Positions 1-8,310 of a stretch of 37,962 bases of DNA are shown in pieces. The stretch is from CAYGLV01 sp964351025 (GTDB taxonomy: Bacteria > Actinomycetota > Thermoleophilia > Gaiellales > Gaiellaceae). The notes under the pieces were generated by a model. It was not told the origin of the DNA, did not search any database, and worked only from the letters and a program-made list of their open reading frames with translations. Numbering within the stretch: position 1 is the stretch's first letter; every line of letters begins with the position of its first letter. The stretch covers positions 1 through 37,962 of the forward strand of contig CAYGLV010000018.1 in NCBI GenBank assembly GCA_964351025.1. The letters run 5' to 3'. The position numbers and the translations under genes were made by a program.

Positions 1-25
1 GCACACCGGTCACGAGCCGGTCCAT
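1..25 (-). CDS. Possible 5' end of a gene running off the left edge
   Basis: An ATG at 25 reads leftwards out of the window as MDRLVTGV. It starts 27 nt after the asparagine-synthase stop, in the same direction. In the same frame the codons just upstream read SVILVL, which resembles the first beta strand of a GT-B glycosyltransferase, so the true start could be a non-ATG codon a little earlier. Only eight codons are visible and no function can be assigned. It may equally be non-coding. Confidence 0.2.
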
Positions 26-52
26 GAGAACCAGGATGACACTGAGGCGAGT

Positions 53-1918
53 CTAGCCGCGCGCTGCGGCCGCCAGAGCGGAGCCGGCACGGCTCTCGAC
101 CCAGTCGAGCCACAGCTCGAGCACGAGCAGCGAGTAGAGCCGCAGGCCATGGTCGGCCGTGCCGCGCCGGTGCTCGTCGAGGAGGCGACAGGCCGCGGCG
201 GGATCGACGAGGCCGCGGCGGGCGAGCCGCTCGCGGGCGAGCAGGTCGCCCGCCATCTCCGCCAGGTCATCGCGCAGCCAGCGCGAGATCGGGACCTCGA
301 AGCCCTGCTTCGGCCGGCGGGCGATCGCCTCCGGCAGCCGCGCGCCGACGAGCCGCCGCAAGGCGACCTTCGTCTCGACGCGCCGCACCTTCTCCCGGTC
401 GGGGAGGAAGAGCCCGGCGCGCGCCACCTCGTTGTCGAGCAGCGGCACGCGCAGCTCGAGCGAGTGGGCCATCGACATCTTGTCCGCCTTGAGCAGAAGG
501 TCGTCGAGCAGCATCGTCCGCAGGTCGACGTACTGGAGGCGGCCGAGCCGCGTCAGCCCGGCGGGCGCCTCGGCGAGGTGCCGCTGGAACACGCGCGCGG
601 TCGGCGCGAAGCCGTTGCCCAGCAGCTCGGCCCGGAGGTCGTTCGAGGAGAGCGCGAACCAGGCGAGGTAGCGCTCCGTCGCGGGTAGCCCCGCGTGGCG
701 GAGGAGCTTGACCGTCCGCCGGAGCGGGTCCTTGCGCCCGCCGCGGCCGGCGACGCCCGGCACGCGCTCGAGTAGGCCGGCGAGGCCGCGCGCCGGCAGA
801 AGGCGGCCCGCCAGACCCGCCACCGGGTCCCAGGCGTAGCGCGAGTAGCCGCCGAAGAGCTCGTCGCCGCCCTCGCCTGCGAGGCCGACCTTCACCTCCG
901 CGGCGACCGCGCGGCAGACGTAGAAGAGCGGGATGGCCGAGGGGTCGGCGAGCGGCTCCTCCAACCTGCCGACGATCGCCGGCAGATCGGCGGCGGCGTC
1001 GGGGCGGACGGCCACTTCCGTGTGCCGTGAGCCGATCGCCGCCGCGACGGCCCGCGCCGCGTCGAGCTCGTCGAAGGCCGCGTCGCCAAAGCCGACCGTG
1101 AAGGTGTGCGGCGGCTCACCCAGCTCGTCGGCGGCGTACGCGGCGATCAGAGACGAGTCGAGCCCGCCCGAGAGCAGCACGGCGAGCGGCACGTCGGAGC
1201 GGAGGTGCAGCCGCACCGACTCGCGCAGCGTCTCCTCGAGGCCGCGCCCGGGCTCCGGAGGCTCGAGCGCACCGAAGCGGAGCCGGCGCGTCGCGCCTCC
1301 CTCCCAGACGAGCACGCTGCCCGGGTCGAGCTTGCGGATCCCGGTGAGTGCGGTCTCCGGCCCCGGCACGTAGCCGAGGGTTAGATAGTCGGCGAGCGCC
1401 TGCCTGTCCACATCCGGGGAGGCGCCGAGCGCGAGCAGCGGCCCGATCTCCGAGGCGAACGCGAGCCCAGCGGGCACGTCGGCGACGTAGAGCGGCTTGA
1501 TCCCGAACCTGTCGCGCGCGAGCAGCAGCCGCCCGCGCCGCTCGTCCCAGAGCGCGCACGCGAACATCCCACGCAGGCGCTCGAAGCAGCCCTCGCCGAG
1601 CTGCTCGTAGAGATGCGGCAGCGTCTCGACGTCCCCCTGCCCGCGGAAGGAATGGCCCTGCGCGGCCAGCTCGGCGCGCAGCTCGCGGTAGTTGTAGAGC
1701 TCGCCGTTGCAGACCGCCACGACGTCGCCGGCCTCGTTCCGCACGGGCTGGTCGCCGGTCTCGAGGTCGATGATCGCGAGCCGGCGCATCGCCAGGCCGA
1801 CGGGGCCCGAGCAGACGCGGCCCTCGCCGTCCGGCCCGCGGTGGCGGAGGAGGCCGACGGCGTCGAGCAGCGACGGGTCGAGCTCACCGCGGGCGGCGAT
1901 GCCGAGGATCCCGCACAT
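53..1918 (-). CDS. asnB: Asparagine synthase (glutamine-hydrolysing)-like amidotransferase
   Basis: The 621-residue protein has the two-domain layout of class B asparagine synthetases. The N-terminus is MCGILG, with Cys2 as the nucleophile of the Ntn glutaminase. The C-terminal half is an ATP-pyrophosphatase domain with a PP-loop SGGLDS near residue 250. Known family members convert aspartate to asparagine with glutamine-derived ammonia. Homologues inside polysaccharide loci can instead amidate sugar carboxylates (for example WbpS-type proteins). Position at the end of a glycosyltransferase/carbamoyltransferase run makes a glycan role plausible, but the sequence alone cannot decide between free asparagine and a uronamide or nonulosonamide product. 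It starts at ATG 1918, 18 nt after the upstream glycosyltransferase stop, and is probably co-transcribed with it. Confidence 0.9.
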   Translation of the reverse strand: MCGILGIAARGELDPSLLDAVGLLRHRGPDGEGRVCSGPVGLAMRRLAIIDLETGDQPVRNEAGDVVAVCNGELYNYRELRAELAAQGHSFRGQGDVETLPHLYEQLGEGCFERLRGMFACALWDERRGRLLLARDRFGIKPLYVADVPAGLAFASEIGPLLALGASPDVDRQALADYLTLGYVPGPETALTGIRKLDPGSVLVWEGGATRRLRFGALEPPEPGRGLEETLRESVRLHLRSDVPLAVLLSGGLDSSLIAAYAADELGEPPHTFTVGFGDAAFDELDAARAVAAAIGSRHTEVAVRPDAAADLPAIVGRLEEPLADPSAIPLFYVCRAVAAEVKVGLAGEGGDELFGGYSRYAWDPVAGLAGRLLPARGLAGLLERVPGVAGRGGRKDPLRRTVKLLRHAGLPATERYLAWFALSSNDLRAELLGNGFAPTARVFQRHLAEAPAGLTRLGRLQYVDLRTMLLDDLLLKADKMSMAHSLELRVPLLDNEVARAGLFLPDREKVRRVETKVALRRLVGARLPEAIARRPKQGFEVPISRWLRDDLAEMAGDLLARERLARRGLVDPAAACRLLDEHRRGTADHGLRLYSLLVLELWLDWVESRAGSALAAAARG

Positions 1919-1936
1919 GGCGGCGATGGTAGCCGC

Positions 1937-3157
1937 CTACGCAGCTGCGAGCTCGCGCAGGATCGCCGCGTAGCGGTCGGTCGCCACGCGCCGGTCGGCA
2001 TGCGCGACGACGTACTCGCGCCCGAGCGCGCCCATGCGCTCGAGGTCGTACGCGCCGTCACGAGCCGCGCGGATCGCCCCGGCGAGCAGCTCGGGCCGCC
2101 CCGGCGCGACGACGACGCCGCAGCCGGTGCCCGCGACGACCTGCGCCGTCTCCGAGTCCGCGTCCGCACAGACGATCACCGGCCGCCCGACGGCCAGGAT
2201 CCCGTAGAGCCGGCTGGGGACGACGTAGCCGGAGAGCCCGTGCGCGAGGCCGACGACGTGGATGTCTGCGGCGGAGAGGGAGAGCGAGAGCTCCTCGCGC
2301 GGCTGGTAGGGCAGGAACCGGACCGCGTCCACATCGAGCAGCCGGGCCAGGTCCTCGATGTCGCCGAGCCGGGCGCCGGTCCCGATCAGGACGATCTCGA
2401 GGTCGTCGAGATCGCGCAGAAACGTCCCAGCGCGAACGAACGAGTCGAGGTTCTGCGCGTGGCCGATGTTGCCCGAGTGCATGACGACGAAGCGGCCGAC
2501 GAGCTCCTGCGCACGCGCCCACGGGTTGTCGCGCGGCTGCGGCGAGAGCAGGGTCGTGTCCACCCAGTTCGGGATCACGGTCAGCCGCTCCGGGTCGGCG
2601 CCCTTCTCGACGAGGCGCCGTCGCATCGTCTCGCCGATCGCCACGACCCGGTCCGCCCGCGTCAGGTACCAGCGGATGAGGACGCGCAGGGCGCCTACGA
2701 TCACCGGGTTCTCGAGCCGCTTCAGCTCGACGGCGATCTCGGGGAAGACGTCCTGGCTGATCACGAGCAGCGGCGTCCGGAACCGCCGCGCGACGAGGTG
2801 CGCCACGGTTCCGATCACCGGCGGGTCGGTCATGCAGACGACGACGTCCGGCCGGCGCGTCGTCGCGGCGGCCCGGAACGACTGGAGGAGGTACGTGACG
2901 TAGTTGACAGCCCGCCGGCCGAGCTTCGCCCGCTCGAACGCTGTCGAGTTGACCCGGGCGATGCGCACGCCGTTCCGCTCGGTGCGGCCCGGCCGCGCGA
3001 GCGGATCCCGGTCCCGAAGCCGCCCGGTCACCACGGTGACGTCGAATTCCTCGGCGAGCGCCTCGCACAGCTCGGTGAGGAGGTGAGCGGTCGCCTCCAC
3101 GCCGGGCCAGTAGTATTGGTTGAGGACGAGCAGGCGGGGCTTCCGCCCGGTACTCAC
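1937..3157 (-). CDS. Family 4 glycosyltransferase (WbuB-like)
   Basis: This 406-residue GT-B enzyme opens with the WbuB-type strand LLVLNQYYWPG. In the C-terminal nucleotide-sugar domain it carries VPSRLYGILAVGRPV near residue 314, where family 4 enzymes bind the donor diphosphate. It probably adds one sugar to the growing lipid-linked glycan at the inner membrane; donor and acceptor are unknown. I chose GTG 3157 because it overlaps the upstream carbamoyltransferase stop as GTGA and leaves the N-terminus at the normal family position. An in-frame extension to 3238 has no family-like sequence. Translation is therefore probably coupled to the carbamoyltransferase. Confidence 0.88.
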   Translation of the reverse strand: MSTGRKPRLLVLNQYYWPGVEATAHLLTELCEALAEEFDVTVVTGRLRDRDPLARPGRTERNGVRIARVNSTAFERAKLGRRAVNYVTYLLQSFRAAATTRRPDVVVCMTDPPVIGTVAHLVARRFRTPLLVISQDVFPEIAVELKRLENPVIVGALRVLIRWYLTRADRVVAIGETMRRRLVEKGADPERLTVIPNWVDTTLLSPQPRDNPWARAQELVGRFVVMHSGNIGHAQNLDSFVRAGTFLRDLDDLEIVLIGTGARLGDIEDLARLLDVDAVRFLPYQPREELSLSLSAADIHVVGLAHGLSGYVVPSRLYGILAVGRPVIVCADADSETAQVVAGTGCGVVVAPGRPELLAGAIRAARDGAYDLERMGALGREYVVAHADRRVATDRYAAILRELAAA

Positions 3158-4875
3158 CGCTCGAGCACGTGGTTGCCGAGCACGAGCATGTCCATCTTCG
3201 TCTTCAGGAAGCACGCGATCGCCTCGTCGGGCGTGCACACAATCGGCTCGTTCTCGTTGAAGGACGTGTTCAGCACGACGGGGACGCCCGTCTGCTCGGC
3301 GAACGCCTCGATCAGCTTGTAGTAGCGCGGGCAGGCCTCACGCGTGACCGTCTGGAGCCGACCGGTGTCGTCCACGTGGTTGACGGCCGGGAGGCGCTCG
3401 CGCTTGTCCGCGCGGGTCTTGTAGACGAGGATCATGAACGGCGACTCGTAGTCGTCCTCGTACCACTCCCCGGTGGCGTCGGCGAGGATGGAGGGCGCAA
3501 AGGGCCGGAAGGGCTCGCGGTGCTTGATCCGCGCGTTGAGGATGTCCTTCATGTCGTCCCGGCGCGGGTCGGCGACGATCGAGCGATTGCCGAGCGCGCG
3601 CGGGCCGAACTCCATCCGCCCCTGAAACCAGCCGACGACCGCGCCGTCGGCGATCCGCTTCGCGACCGCCGGAAAGAGCTCCTCGTCGTCGAGCAGGCGC
3701 GCGCTCAGGCCGGCGCGGACGAGCGCAGCCTCGACCTCCTCGCCCCCGTACTCGGGCCCCGTGTCGGCGTGGCGCATGACGAAGCCCCGCGGGTTGCCGA
3801 GCGTCTGGTTCCAGACATGGAAGGCGGCGCCCACCGCCGTGCCGGAGTCGCCCGCGGCAGGCTGGATGTAGAGCTCCTCGAAGGGCGTTTCGTGCCGCAC
3901 GAGCCCGTTGGCGACCGCATTCAGGGCGACCCCGCCTGCGAGGCAGAGGGCGCGCGAGCCGGTGCGCTCGTGCAGCGTCCGGATCACGTGCAGGTACGCC
4001 TCCTCGAGCACCTTCTGGAGCGAGGCGGCGACATCCTCGTGCAGCTTCTCGAGCGGCGCACCCTTTTCCCGCACGGGTCCGAGCAGCTCGACGAGCTTGG
4101 GTGAGTAGAGCGTGCCGATCGCCGGCGTCTCGTCTTCCCAGGTCATGTCCACGCCCTCGACTTGATGCACGAAGTAGTCGAGGTTCAGCTCGAAGAGGGG
4201 ACCGTCGAGGGAGATCAGGCGGCGCAGCTCGTCGAGATGGGCAGGATCGCCGTACGGCGCGAGCCCCATCACCTTGCCCTCGTCCCCGTACTTCGGAAAG
4301 CCGAGCCACTGGGTCACGGCGGTGTAGAGGATCCCAAGCGAGTGCGGGTAGAGCACGCGGTCGAGCACCTCGAAGCGGTTGCCGCGGCCGTGCGCGAGCA
4401 TCGTCGAGGCGAAGTCGCCGAAGCCGTCCACCGAGAGGACGGCGGCCTCCTCGAAAGGGGAGACGAGGAACGCGCTCGCGACGTGCGCTTGGTGGTGCTC
4501 GACGTTGTGCGCCTTCGCACGCAGCTCGGCTTCGGGCACGCCGAGCGCCCGTGCAAGCTCCTCCTTGACGTTGCGCACGCGGGCGGCGTTCTGGAGGCGG
4601 CTGCGCAGAAAGCCGGCGCTCGGCATGCGCAGGGCGCGGAAAAGCTTAGGGATGAAGTTCGCGGTCGGGTCGCGGCCGACGGCAACGTGGTCGAGCGCGC
4701 CCGGCTCGATCCCGCCCTCCTCGAGCACCCAGCGGGCGGCGAGCCCGGGGAAGCCGGCCGAGTGCTTGACGCGGTTGAGGCGCTCCTCTTCGACCGCGGC
4801 GACGAGCTCGCCGTCCACGACGAGGCAGGCCGCAGCGTCTCCGTGGTAGGCGTTGAGTCCGAGGATCGTCGTCAC
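3154..4875 (-). CDS. Carbamoyltransferase, NodU/CmcH family
   Basis: The 573-residue protein matches the family in length and domains. An N-terminal Kae1-like ASKHA domain carries the histidine cluster EHHQAH at residues 126-131 and an LSVDGFGD strand at 147-154. A C-terminal YrdC-like domain contains GRMEFGPRALGNRS, typical of the family. Such enzymes use carbamoyl phosphate and ATP, through carbamoyl-adenylate, to carbamoylate a hydroxyl of a sugar or antibiotic. Here the acceptor is probably a residue of the surface glycan. The start is GTG 4875. A TAGCAT hexamer lies 9 nt upstream and GAGG 4 nt upstream, so it may be first in a three-gene operon with the glycosyltransferase and AsnB. Confidence 0.93.
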   Translation of the reverse strand: MTTILGLNAYHGDAAACLVVDGELVAAVEEERLNRVKHSAGFPGLAARWVLEEGGIEPGALDHVAVGRDPTANFIPKLFRALRMPSAGFLRSRLQNAARVRNVKEELARALGVPEAELRAKAHNVEHHQAHVASAFLVSPFEEAAVLSVDGFGDFASTMLAHGRGNRFEVLDRVLYPHSLGILYTAVTQWLGFPKYGDEGKVMGLAPYGDPAHLDELRRLISLDGPLFELNLDYFVHQVEGVDMTWEDETPAIGTLYSPKLVELLGPVREKGAPLEKLHEDVAASLQKVLEEAYLHVIRTLHERTGSRALCLAGGVALNAVANGLVRHETPFEELYIQPAAGDSGTAVGAAFHVWNQTLGNPRGFVMRHADTGPEYGGEEVEAALVRAGLSARLLDDEELFPAVAKRIADGAVVGWFQGRMEFGPRALGNRSIVADPRRDDMKDILNARIKHREPFRPFAPSILADATGEWYEDDYESPFMILVYKTRADKRERLPAVNHVDDTGRLQTVTREACPRYYKLIEAFAEQTGVPVVLNTSFNENEPIVCTPDEAIACFLKTKMDMLVLGNHVLER

Positions 4876-4884
4876 GGCGCCTCG

Positions 4885-4890
4885 ATGCTA
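4885..4890 (-). promoter_or_regulatory. Candidate -10 box for the carbamoyltransferase operon
   Basis: TAGCAT on the minus strand fits the actinobacterial TANNNT -10 consensus and ends 9 nt before GTG 4875. It would give a very short leader of about 2-3 nt. No convincing -35 was seen. The 104 bp between this gene and the next upstream stop (4876-4979) holds nothing else recognisable. Confidence 0.35.
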
Positions 4891-4979
4891 TCCGACCCCC
4901 GAACTGGTGCCACCACGATACGTCGCACAAGGATGCCGCTCCGGACACGGAGCCGACGAGTCGCTGCGGCGTCGCCGAG

Positions 4980-5450
4980 CTAGAGCGGAGGGAATTCGAT
5001 GGGCCCAAGATCGGGCCCGCCGATCGGGAGCTGGTCCATAGTTTCGGGAAATCGCACCGGCGCGGCGGCGCGGAGAGCGCGGAGCACGGTGTCGACGCCC
5101 ACGCGAATCGTGGACGCTTCGGGCTGCGCGCGCAGGCTGGCGATGCGGATCCCGCCGCCGCGCCGATCGATTGTCTCCACGAGCCGGCCCTCGGCATCGA
5201 AGCACAGCTCGAGCCCGAACGGCTCCTTCTGCGAGGTCCGATAGTCGAGGCACGCGAACTCCTCGGCCGGCCGATACGCCGTCGGCGTGCGCAAGGACAG
5301 CGTTGGCCCGACCAGATCGAGAACGTGCCGCATCTCCCGCAGCTCGCGACGAACCGCCCTTCCGCTCTCCCACCGGCCGACGAGTGCCAGCGCCGCAGCG
5401 GCCAGGAGGAGCGCCGCGAGCGTAAGTGCAATGCGCCCGCGCGCCGTCAT
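4980..5450 (-). CDS. Hypothetical membrane-anchored protein
   Basis: I do not recognise this 156-residue protein. Residues 5-25 form an Ala/Leu-rich hydrophobic segment after a short positive start (MTARGR), which looks like an uncleaved signal anchor. The remaining 130 residues would lie outside the membrane and are polar, with two cysteines (in the FACLDYR and LELCFD contexts) that could form a disulfide. It lies directly downstream of the O-antigen-ligase-like gene in the same direction and shares an ATGA overlap with a possible micro-ORF. Coupling to the ligase suggests a role at the cell surface, but no function is assigned. Confidence 0.7.
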   Translation of the reverse strand: MTARGRIALTLAALLLAAAALALVGRWESGRAVRRELREMRHVLDLVGPTLSLRTPTAYRPAEEFACLDYRTSQKEPFGLELCFDAEGRLVETIDRRGGGIRIASLRAQPEASTIRVGVDTVLRALRAAAPVRFPETMDQLPIGGPDLGPIEFPPL

Positions 5451-5518
5451 GCGCCCCTGCCGGCGAGCTCCCGCTGGTAGTAGCGATCGAACACCAGCAG
5501 GCGCCGGCGGCTACTCAT
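5447..5518 (-). CDS. Possible 23-residue micro-ORF between the ligase and the membrane protein
   Basis: ATG 5518 lies inside the end of the ligase gene (ATGAGTAG, 8-nt overlap). The frame runs MSSRRRLLVFDRYYQRELAG plus three residues to a TGA that overlaps the next start as ATGA. About 20 of 23 codons end in G or C. The double overlap is the pattern of translationally coupled genes elsewhere in this window. It is very basic at the N-terminus. It could also be no more than a coupling leader or chance, and no function is known. Confidence 0.35.
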   Translation of the reverse strand: MSSRRRLLVFDRYYQRELAGRGA

Positions 5519-6989
5519 CAGTCCGCTCGTTCCACGATGCGGCGCCGGCGAGGAGGAACAGCGACGTCCAGACGGTGAGGCTCGCTACGTTGCCGGCGGA
5601 ATACACGTACGACTGGACGAGCGCCAAGACAGCGCCGGCGAAGGCGACGCCCGCCGCCGCGAGCGCCAGCGCCAGCGCCTCGGGTCGCGCCGCGAGCGAC
5701 CTGATCACGCGCATGCCGCCCCGCAAAGCGGTCAGTACGATCACGGCGAGGAGCGCTACGCCCGCGAGGCCGAGCTGGAGATAGACGCCCACGAACGAGT
5801 TCTCGGGCCGGTTGCCCTGGAACGTGTAGACGCGGTCGACGAACACGACGTCCTCGGTGCCGAAGCCGTAGCCGAGCAGCGGCCGGTTGTCTCCCTGGCC
5901 GATCGCCGCGCGCCAGGCCAGCACGCGCCCGCTGGACGTGAACAGCGTGCGTCCGGAAACGCTCGTCGGCCTACCGGTCTCGTCGGCCAGCCTGCCGCCG
6001 AGCACCTCCGACGGGGGAACCTCCGCGGGCGTCGTCGTCCCGGGAGCACGAGGGGGGGTCGGCTCTGTCGCCGTCGGCCCTGTCGCCGTCGGCGTCGTCT
6101 CGCCACCGGTCGTCCCAGGCCCAACCGCGACGAGGCTTGGTGGCGCGGACGGCTGCGGGAGCTGGCCCAGGCCGACCGCCAGGACGAAGAGCGCTGCCGC
6201 GACCCCGGCGTGCCGGAGCCGCAGGCTCATCGTCGGGGCGGTGCCGAGCACGACGACGAGCGAGCCGGCGAAGGCCGCGAGCAGCGCCCCCCGGGAGCCA
6301 GAGAACGCGATCGTGCCGTAGAAGAGCACGAGGGACGCCAGACCGAACACGCGCTCCCGGCCATGCGCCGCAGTCACAGCGGCCCAGAGCGCGAGCGGCG
6401 TCGCGATCGCAGCGAGCATCGACACGGTGTTCGGGTTCTCGCCGAGGCCGCGGTAGCGGGGTGGCGTGTCCGACGTCGCGGCCTGCACGGCGTCGTCGTA
6501 CGAGAGCGCGAGCACGACGAGCCCTGCGGCGGCGACGGCCGCGGCTCCCAGCAGGAGCCCGAGCATGACCCGTTCGGCGAACCGAGGCGCGCCCCGCGCC
6601 GCCCAGCCCAGAGCTGCGGCCGCCACGACGAGCGTTCCGAAGGACGCGCTGCGCCCGAACGTCAGGGGCACGTCGACCGTCCACGCGATCGAGAGTGTCA
6701 TCAGGCCGAGAAGGCCTGCGGTGGCGAGGTAGAGCGGCTCTCGAAGAGCGTCGAGCAGCGAGCCGCGCTTCGCCGCCAATGCGATCGCCACCGCCGCGAC
6801 CGCGAGCAGGAACACCCAGCGTGCTTGGCCGCCGAAGGCATGGAGACGATCGACCGAGCTGCTTCCGAGCGCGACAACGAAAACGGTCGCGCCGACGAGG
6901 AGGGACGCGAACCAGTCGAGCGCTAGATTAGCCCTGCCACGCCTTCCGTGTGGCCCATTCGGGCGCAAACCGACCCGCTCCCGGCCCAT
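5511..6989 (-). CDS. O-antigen ligase / Wzy-like polymerase, polytopic membrane protein
   Basis: The product (about 492 residues) is rich in hydrophobic segments, roughly ten to twelve transmembrane helices. The Wzy_C-type region holds LAWRAAIGQGDNRPLLGYGFG followed by ENSFVGVYLQLGLAG, the usual arrangement of periplasmic loop and following helix in O-antigen ligases. Around residues 291-324 there is a Pro/Thr-rich low-complexity stretch with repeated PTAT units in the predicted external loop. Such proteins join or polymerise lipid-linked glycans outside the membrane. I used ATG 6989, which overlaps the divergent glycosyltransferase ATG at 6988. GTG 6974 is an alternative, and in-frame codons further upstream are implausible. 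Confidence 0.8.
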   Translation of the reverse strand: MGRERVGLRPNGPHGRRGRANLALDWFASLLVGATVFVVALGSSSVDRLHAFGGQARWVFLLAVAAVAIALAAKRGSLLDALREPLYLATAGLLGLMTLSIAWTVDVPLTFGRSASFGTLVVAAAALGWAARGAPRFAERVMLGLLLGAAAVAAAGLVVLALSYDDAVQAATSDTPPRYRGLGENPNTVSMLAAIATPLALWAAVTAAHGRERVFGLASLVLFYGTIAFSGSRGALLAAFAGSLVVVLGTAPTMSLRLRHAGVAAALFVLAVGLGQLPQPSAPPSLVAVGPGTTGGETTPTATGPTATEPTPPRAPGTTTPAEVPPSEVLGGRLADETGRPTSVSGRTLFTSSGRVLAWRAAIGQGDNRPLLGYGFGTEDVVFVDRVYTFQGNRPENSFVGVYLQLGLAGVALLAVIVLTALRGGMRVIRSLAARPEALALALAAAGVAFAGAVLALVQSYVYSAGNVASLTVWTSLFLLAGAASWNERTDE

Positions 6990-8115
6990 GCCGCCACCCA
7001 GAATCCTCATCCTCTCCGAGATCCCGACACCATATCGGCTGCCGCTGTACGAGCGGCTCGCCGGCCGGCTCGATCTGGACGTCCAGATCGTCTTCTGCGC
7101 CGCGGCCGAGCCCGACCGCCCCTGGCAGCTCGACGAGCAGCTCGCGCGAGTGCCGCACCGCGTCCTCCCAGGAATCGCGCCGCGCATCAGGACTCGGACG
7201 AACACGTTCGTGTACGAGATCAATCCGTCGATCGTGCGCATCCTGGCCCGGGGGCGATGGGATGCGCTCGTGATCGGCGGCTACGCGGTCTTCGCCGAGC
7301 AGGCCGCGATCGCCTATGCCAGGCTGCGCCGCATTCCGTACCTCATTCACGACGAGAGCCATCTGGGCAAGCCGCGCGCGGCCTGGCTGCGAGCGGCGAA
7401 GCGCTTTGTCCTGCCTCACATCGTCGGCGGTGCTGCGGCCGGTCTTGCGGTCGGCTCCGCTGCCGCACGGTACCTCGCGGCATACGGCATCCCGCCCGAG
7501 CGAATCCGGATCGTGCCGAACACGATCGACGTGGCGGGATTTGGGACTCGCGCCGAGGCCGCACGCGCGCAAGCCGAGCGCCTCCGCCGCGAGCGCGACC
7601 TGCCCGACGGTTACGTCCTCTTCGCAGGCCGCCTCGTCGAGGCGAAGGGCGTGCCGGAGCTGATCCAGGCGAGGCGGCTGCTCGGGGAGCGGGCCCCGGC
7701 TCTCGTGATCGCCGGCGAAGGACCGCTCGCCGCCGAGTTGGCAGGCGAGCCGGGCGTGCACATGCTCGGCTTCCAGAACGAGAGTCGGCTGATCGAGCTC
7801 TATGCGCTCGCCGACGCGACGGTCGTGCCCTCGCGCGTGGAGCCGTGGGGCGTCGTCGTCAACGAGGCGCTCGCATGCGGAAGCCCGGTGATCGCCTCCG
7901 ACGCCGTCGGCGCCGTCGAGGATCTCATCGTCGACGGCGTGAACGGCCGCGTATTCCCGGCGGGCGTCGCGAGCGCGCTCGCGGAGGCGCTGGCCGCCCC
8001 GCCGCCGCCCGGCGACCCGTCGCGTGGCCGAATCGAGAGCTGGACGTACGAGTACGCGGAGGAGCAGTTCCTGCAGGCGCTGCGGCTCGTGTTGCCGGGC
8101 CGACTCCCGACCTAG
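6988..8115 (+). CDS. Family 4 glycosyltransferase
   Basis: This 375-residue GT-B protein starts MPPPRILILSEIPTPYRLPL, a typical N-terminal Rossmann strand and acceptor loop. The donor domain carries LFAGRLVEAKGV near residue 210 and the E-x7-E motif EPWGVVVNE near 285-293, followed by ACGSPVIAS. It is a retaining glycosyltransferase of unknown donor. It is divergent from the ligase, and the two start codons interlock in a single CATG (6987-6990), so there is essentially no intergenic space and each promoter must lie within the other gene. Its 3' end abuts the insertion-sequence debris at 8123 but appears complete. Confidence 0.9.
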   Translation: MPPPRILILSEIPTPYRLPLYERLAGRLDLDVQIVFCAAAEPDRPWQLDEQLARVPHRVLPGIAPRIRTRTNTFVYEINPSIVRILARGRWDALVIGGYAVFAEQAAIAYARLRRIPYLIHDESHLGKPRAAWLRAAKRFVLPHIVGGAAAGLAVGSAAARYLAAYGIPPERIRIVPNTIDVAGFGTRAEAARAQAERLRRERDLPDGYVLFAGRLVEAKGVPELIQARRLLGERAPALVIAGEGPLAAELAGEPGVHMLGFQNESRLIELYALADATVVPSRVEPWGVVVNEALACGSPVIASDAVGAVEDLIVDGVNGRVFPAGVASALAEALAAPPPPGDPSRGRIESWTYEYAEEQFLQALRLVLPGRLPT

Positions 8116-8122
8116 TGGATCG

Positions 8123-8247
8123 TCAGGCAACGTTTGCCGTGTTGGTGGGGCAGCCGCCTTGCGAGCGAGCTCTCGTTGCGTCAGGTGTCGCAGCTTGGGG
8201 TCGTCGCGATGATCGTTGCGCCAGTCGATGTAGTCGGCGATCAGCCG
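8123..8247 (-). pseudogene. Possible C-terminal remnant of an IS630-type transposase
   Basis: Read leftwards from 8247, one frame gives RLIADYIDWRNDHRDDPKLR, which resembles the C-terminal end of some IS630-family transposases. A second frame then gives TNTANVA and a stop at 8123, so at least one frameshift separates the two parts. The upstream portion is cut off by the IS3-like element's end at 8246-8248. The match rests on memory of family endings only. Confidence 0.35.
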
Positions 8248-8274
8248 TGTCCCGCGTCACGAAATCTGGCAGGG
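8248..8274 (+). repeat. Left terminal inverted repeat of the IS3-like element
   Basis: TGTCCCGCGTCACGAA begins here and continues with a GGCAGGG tail. It pairs with the reverse complement of 9555-9580. Two more bases (CG at 8246-8247) also match, so the true tip may lie at 8246. Confidence 0.75.
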
Positions 8275-8310
8275 GGGTTAGTGTCGGGCTCCTCGTGAAG
8301 GGAGCTAGCG

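Noticed and set aside
1613..3322. A 569-codon open frame on the plus strand
   Set aside because: It lies antisense to asnB, a glycosyltransferase and the carbamoyltransferase, all of which have clear motifs. Its translation is Arg/Glu/Asp/Val-rich low-information sequence typical of antisense frames in high-G+C DNA.
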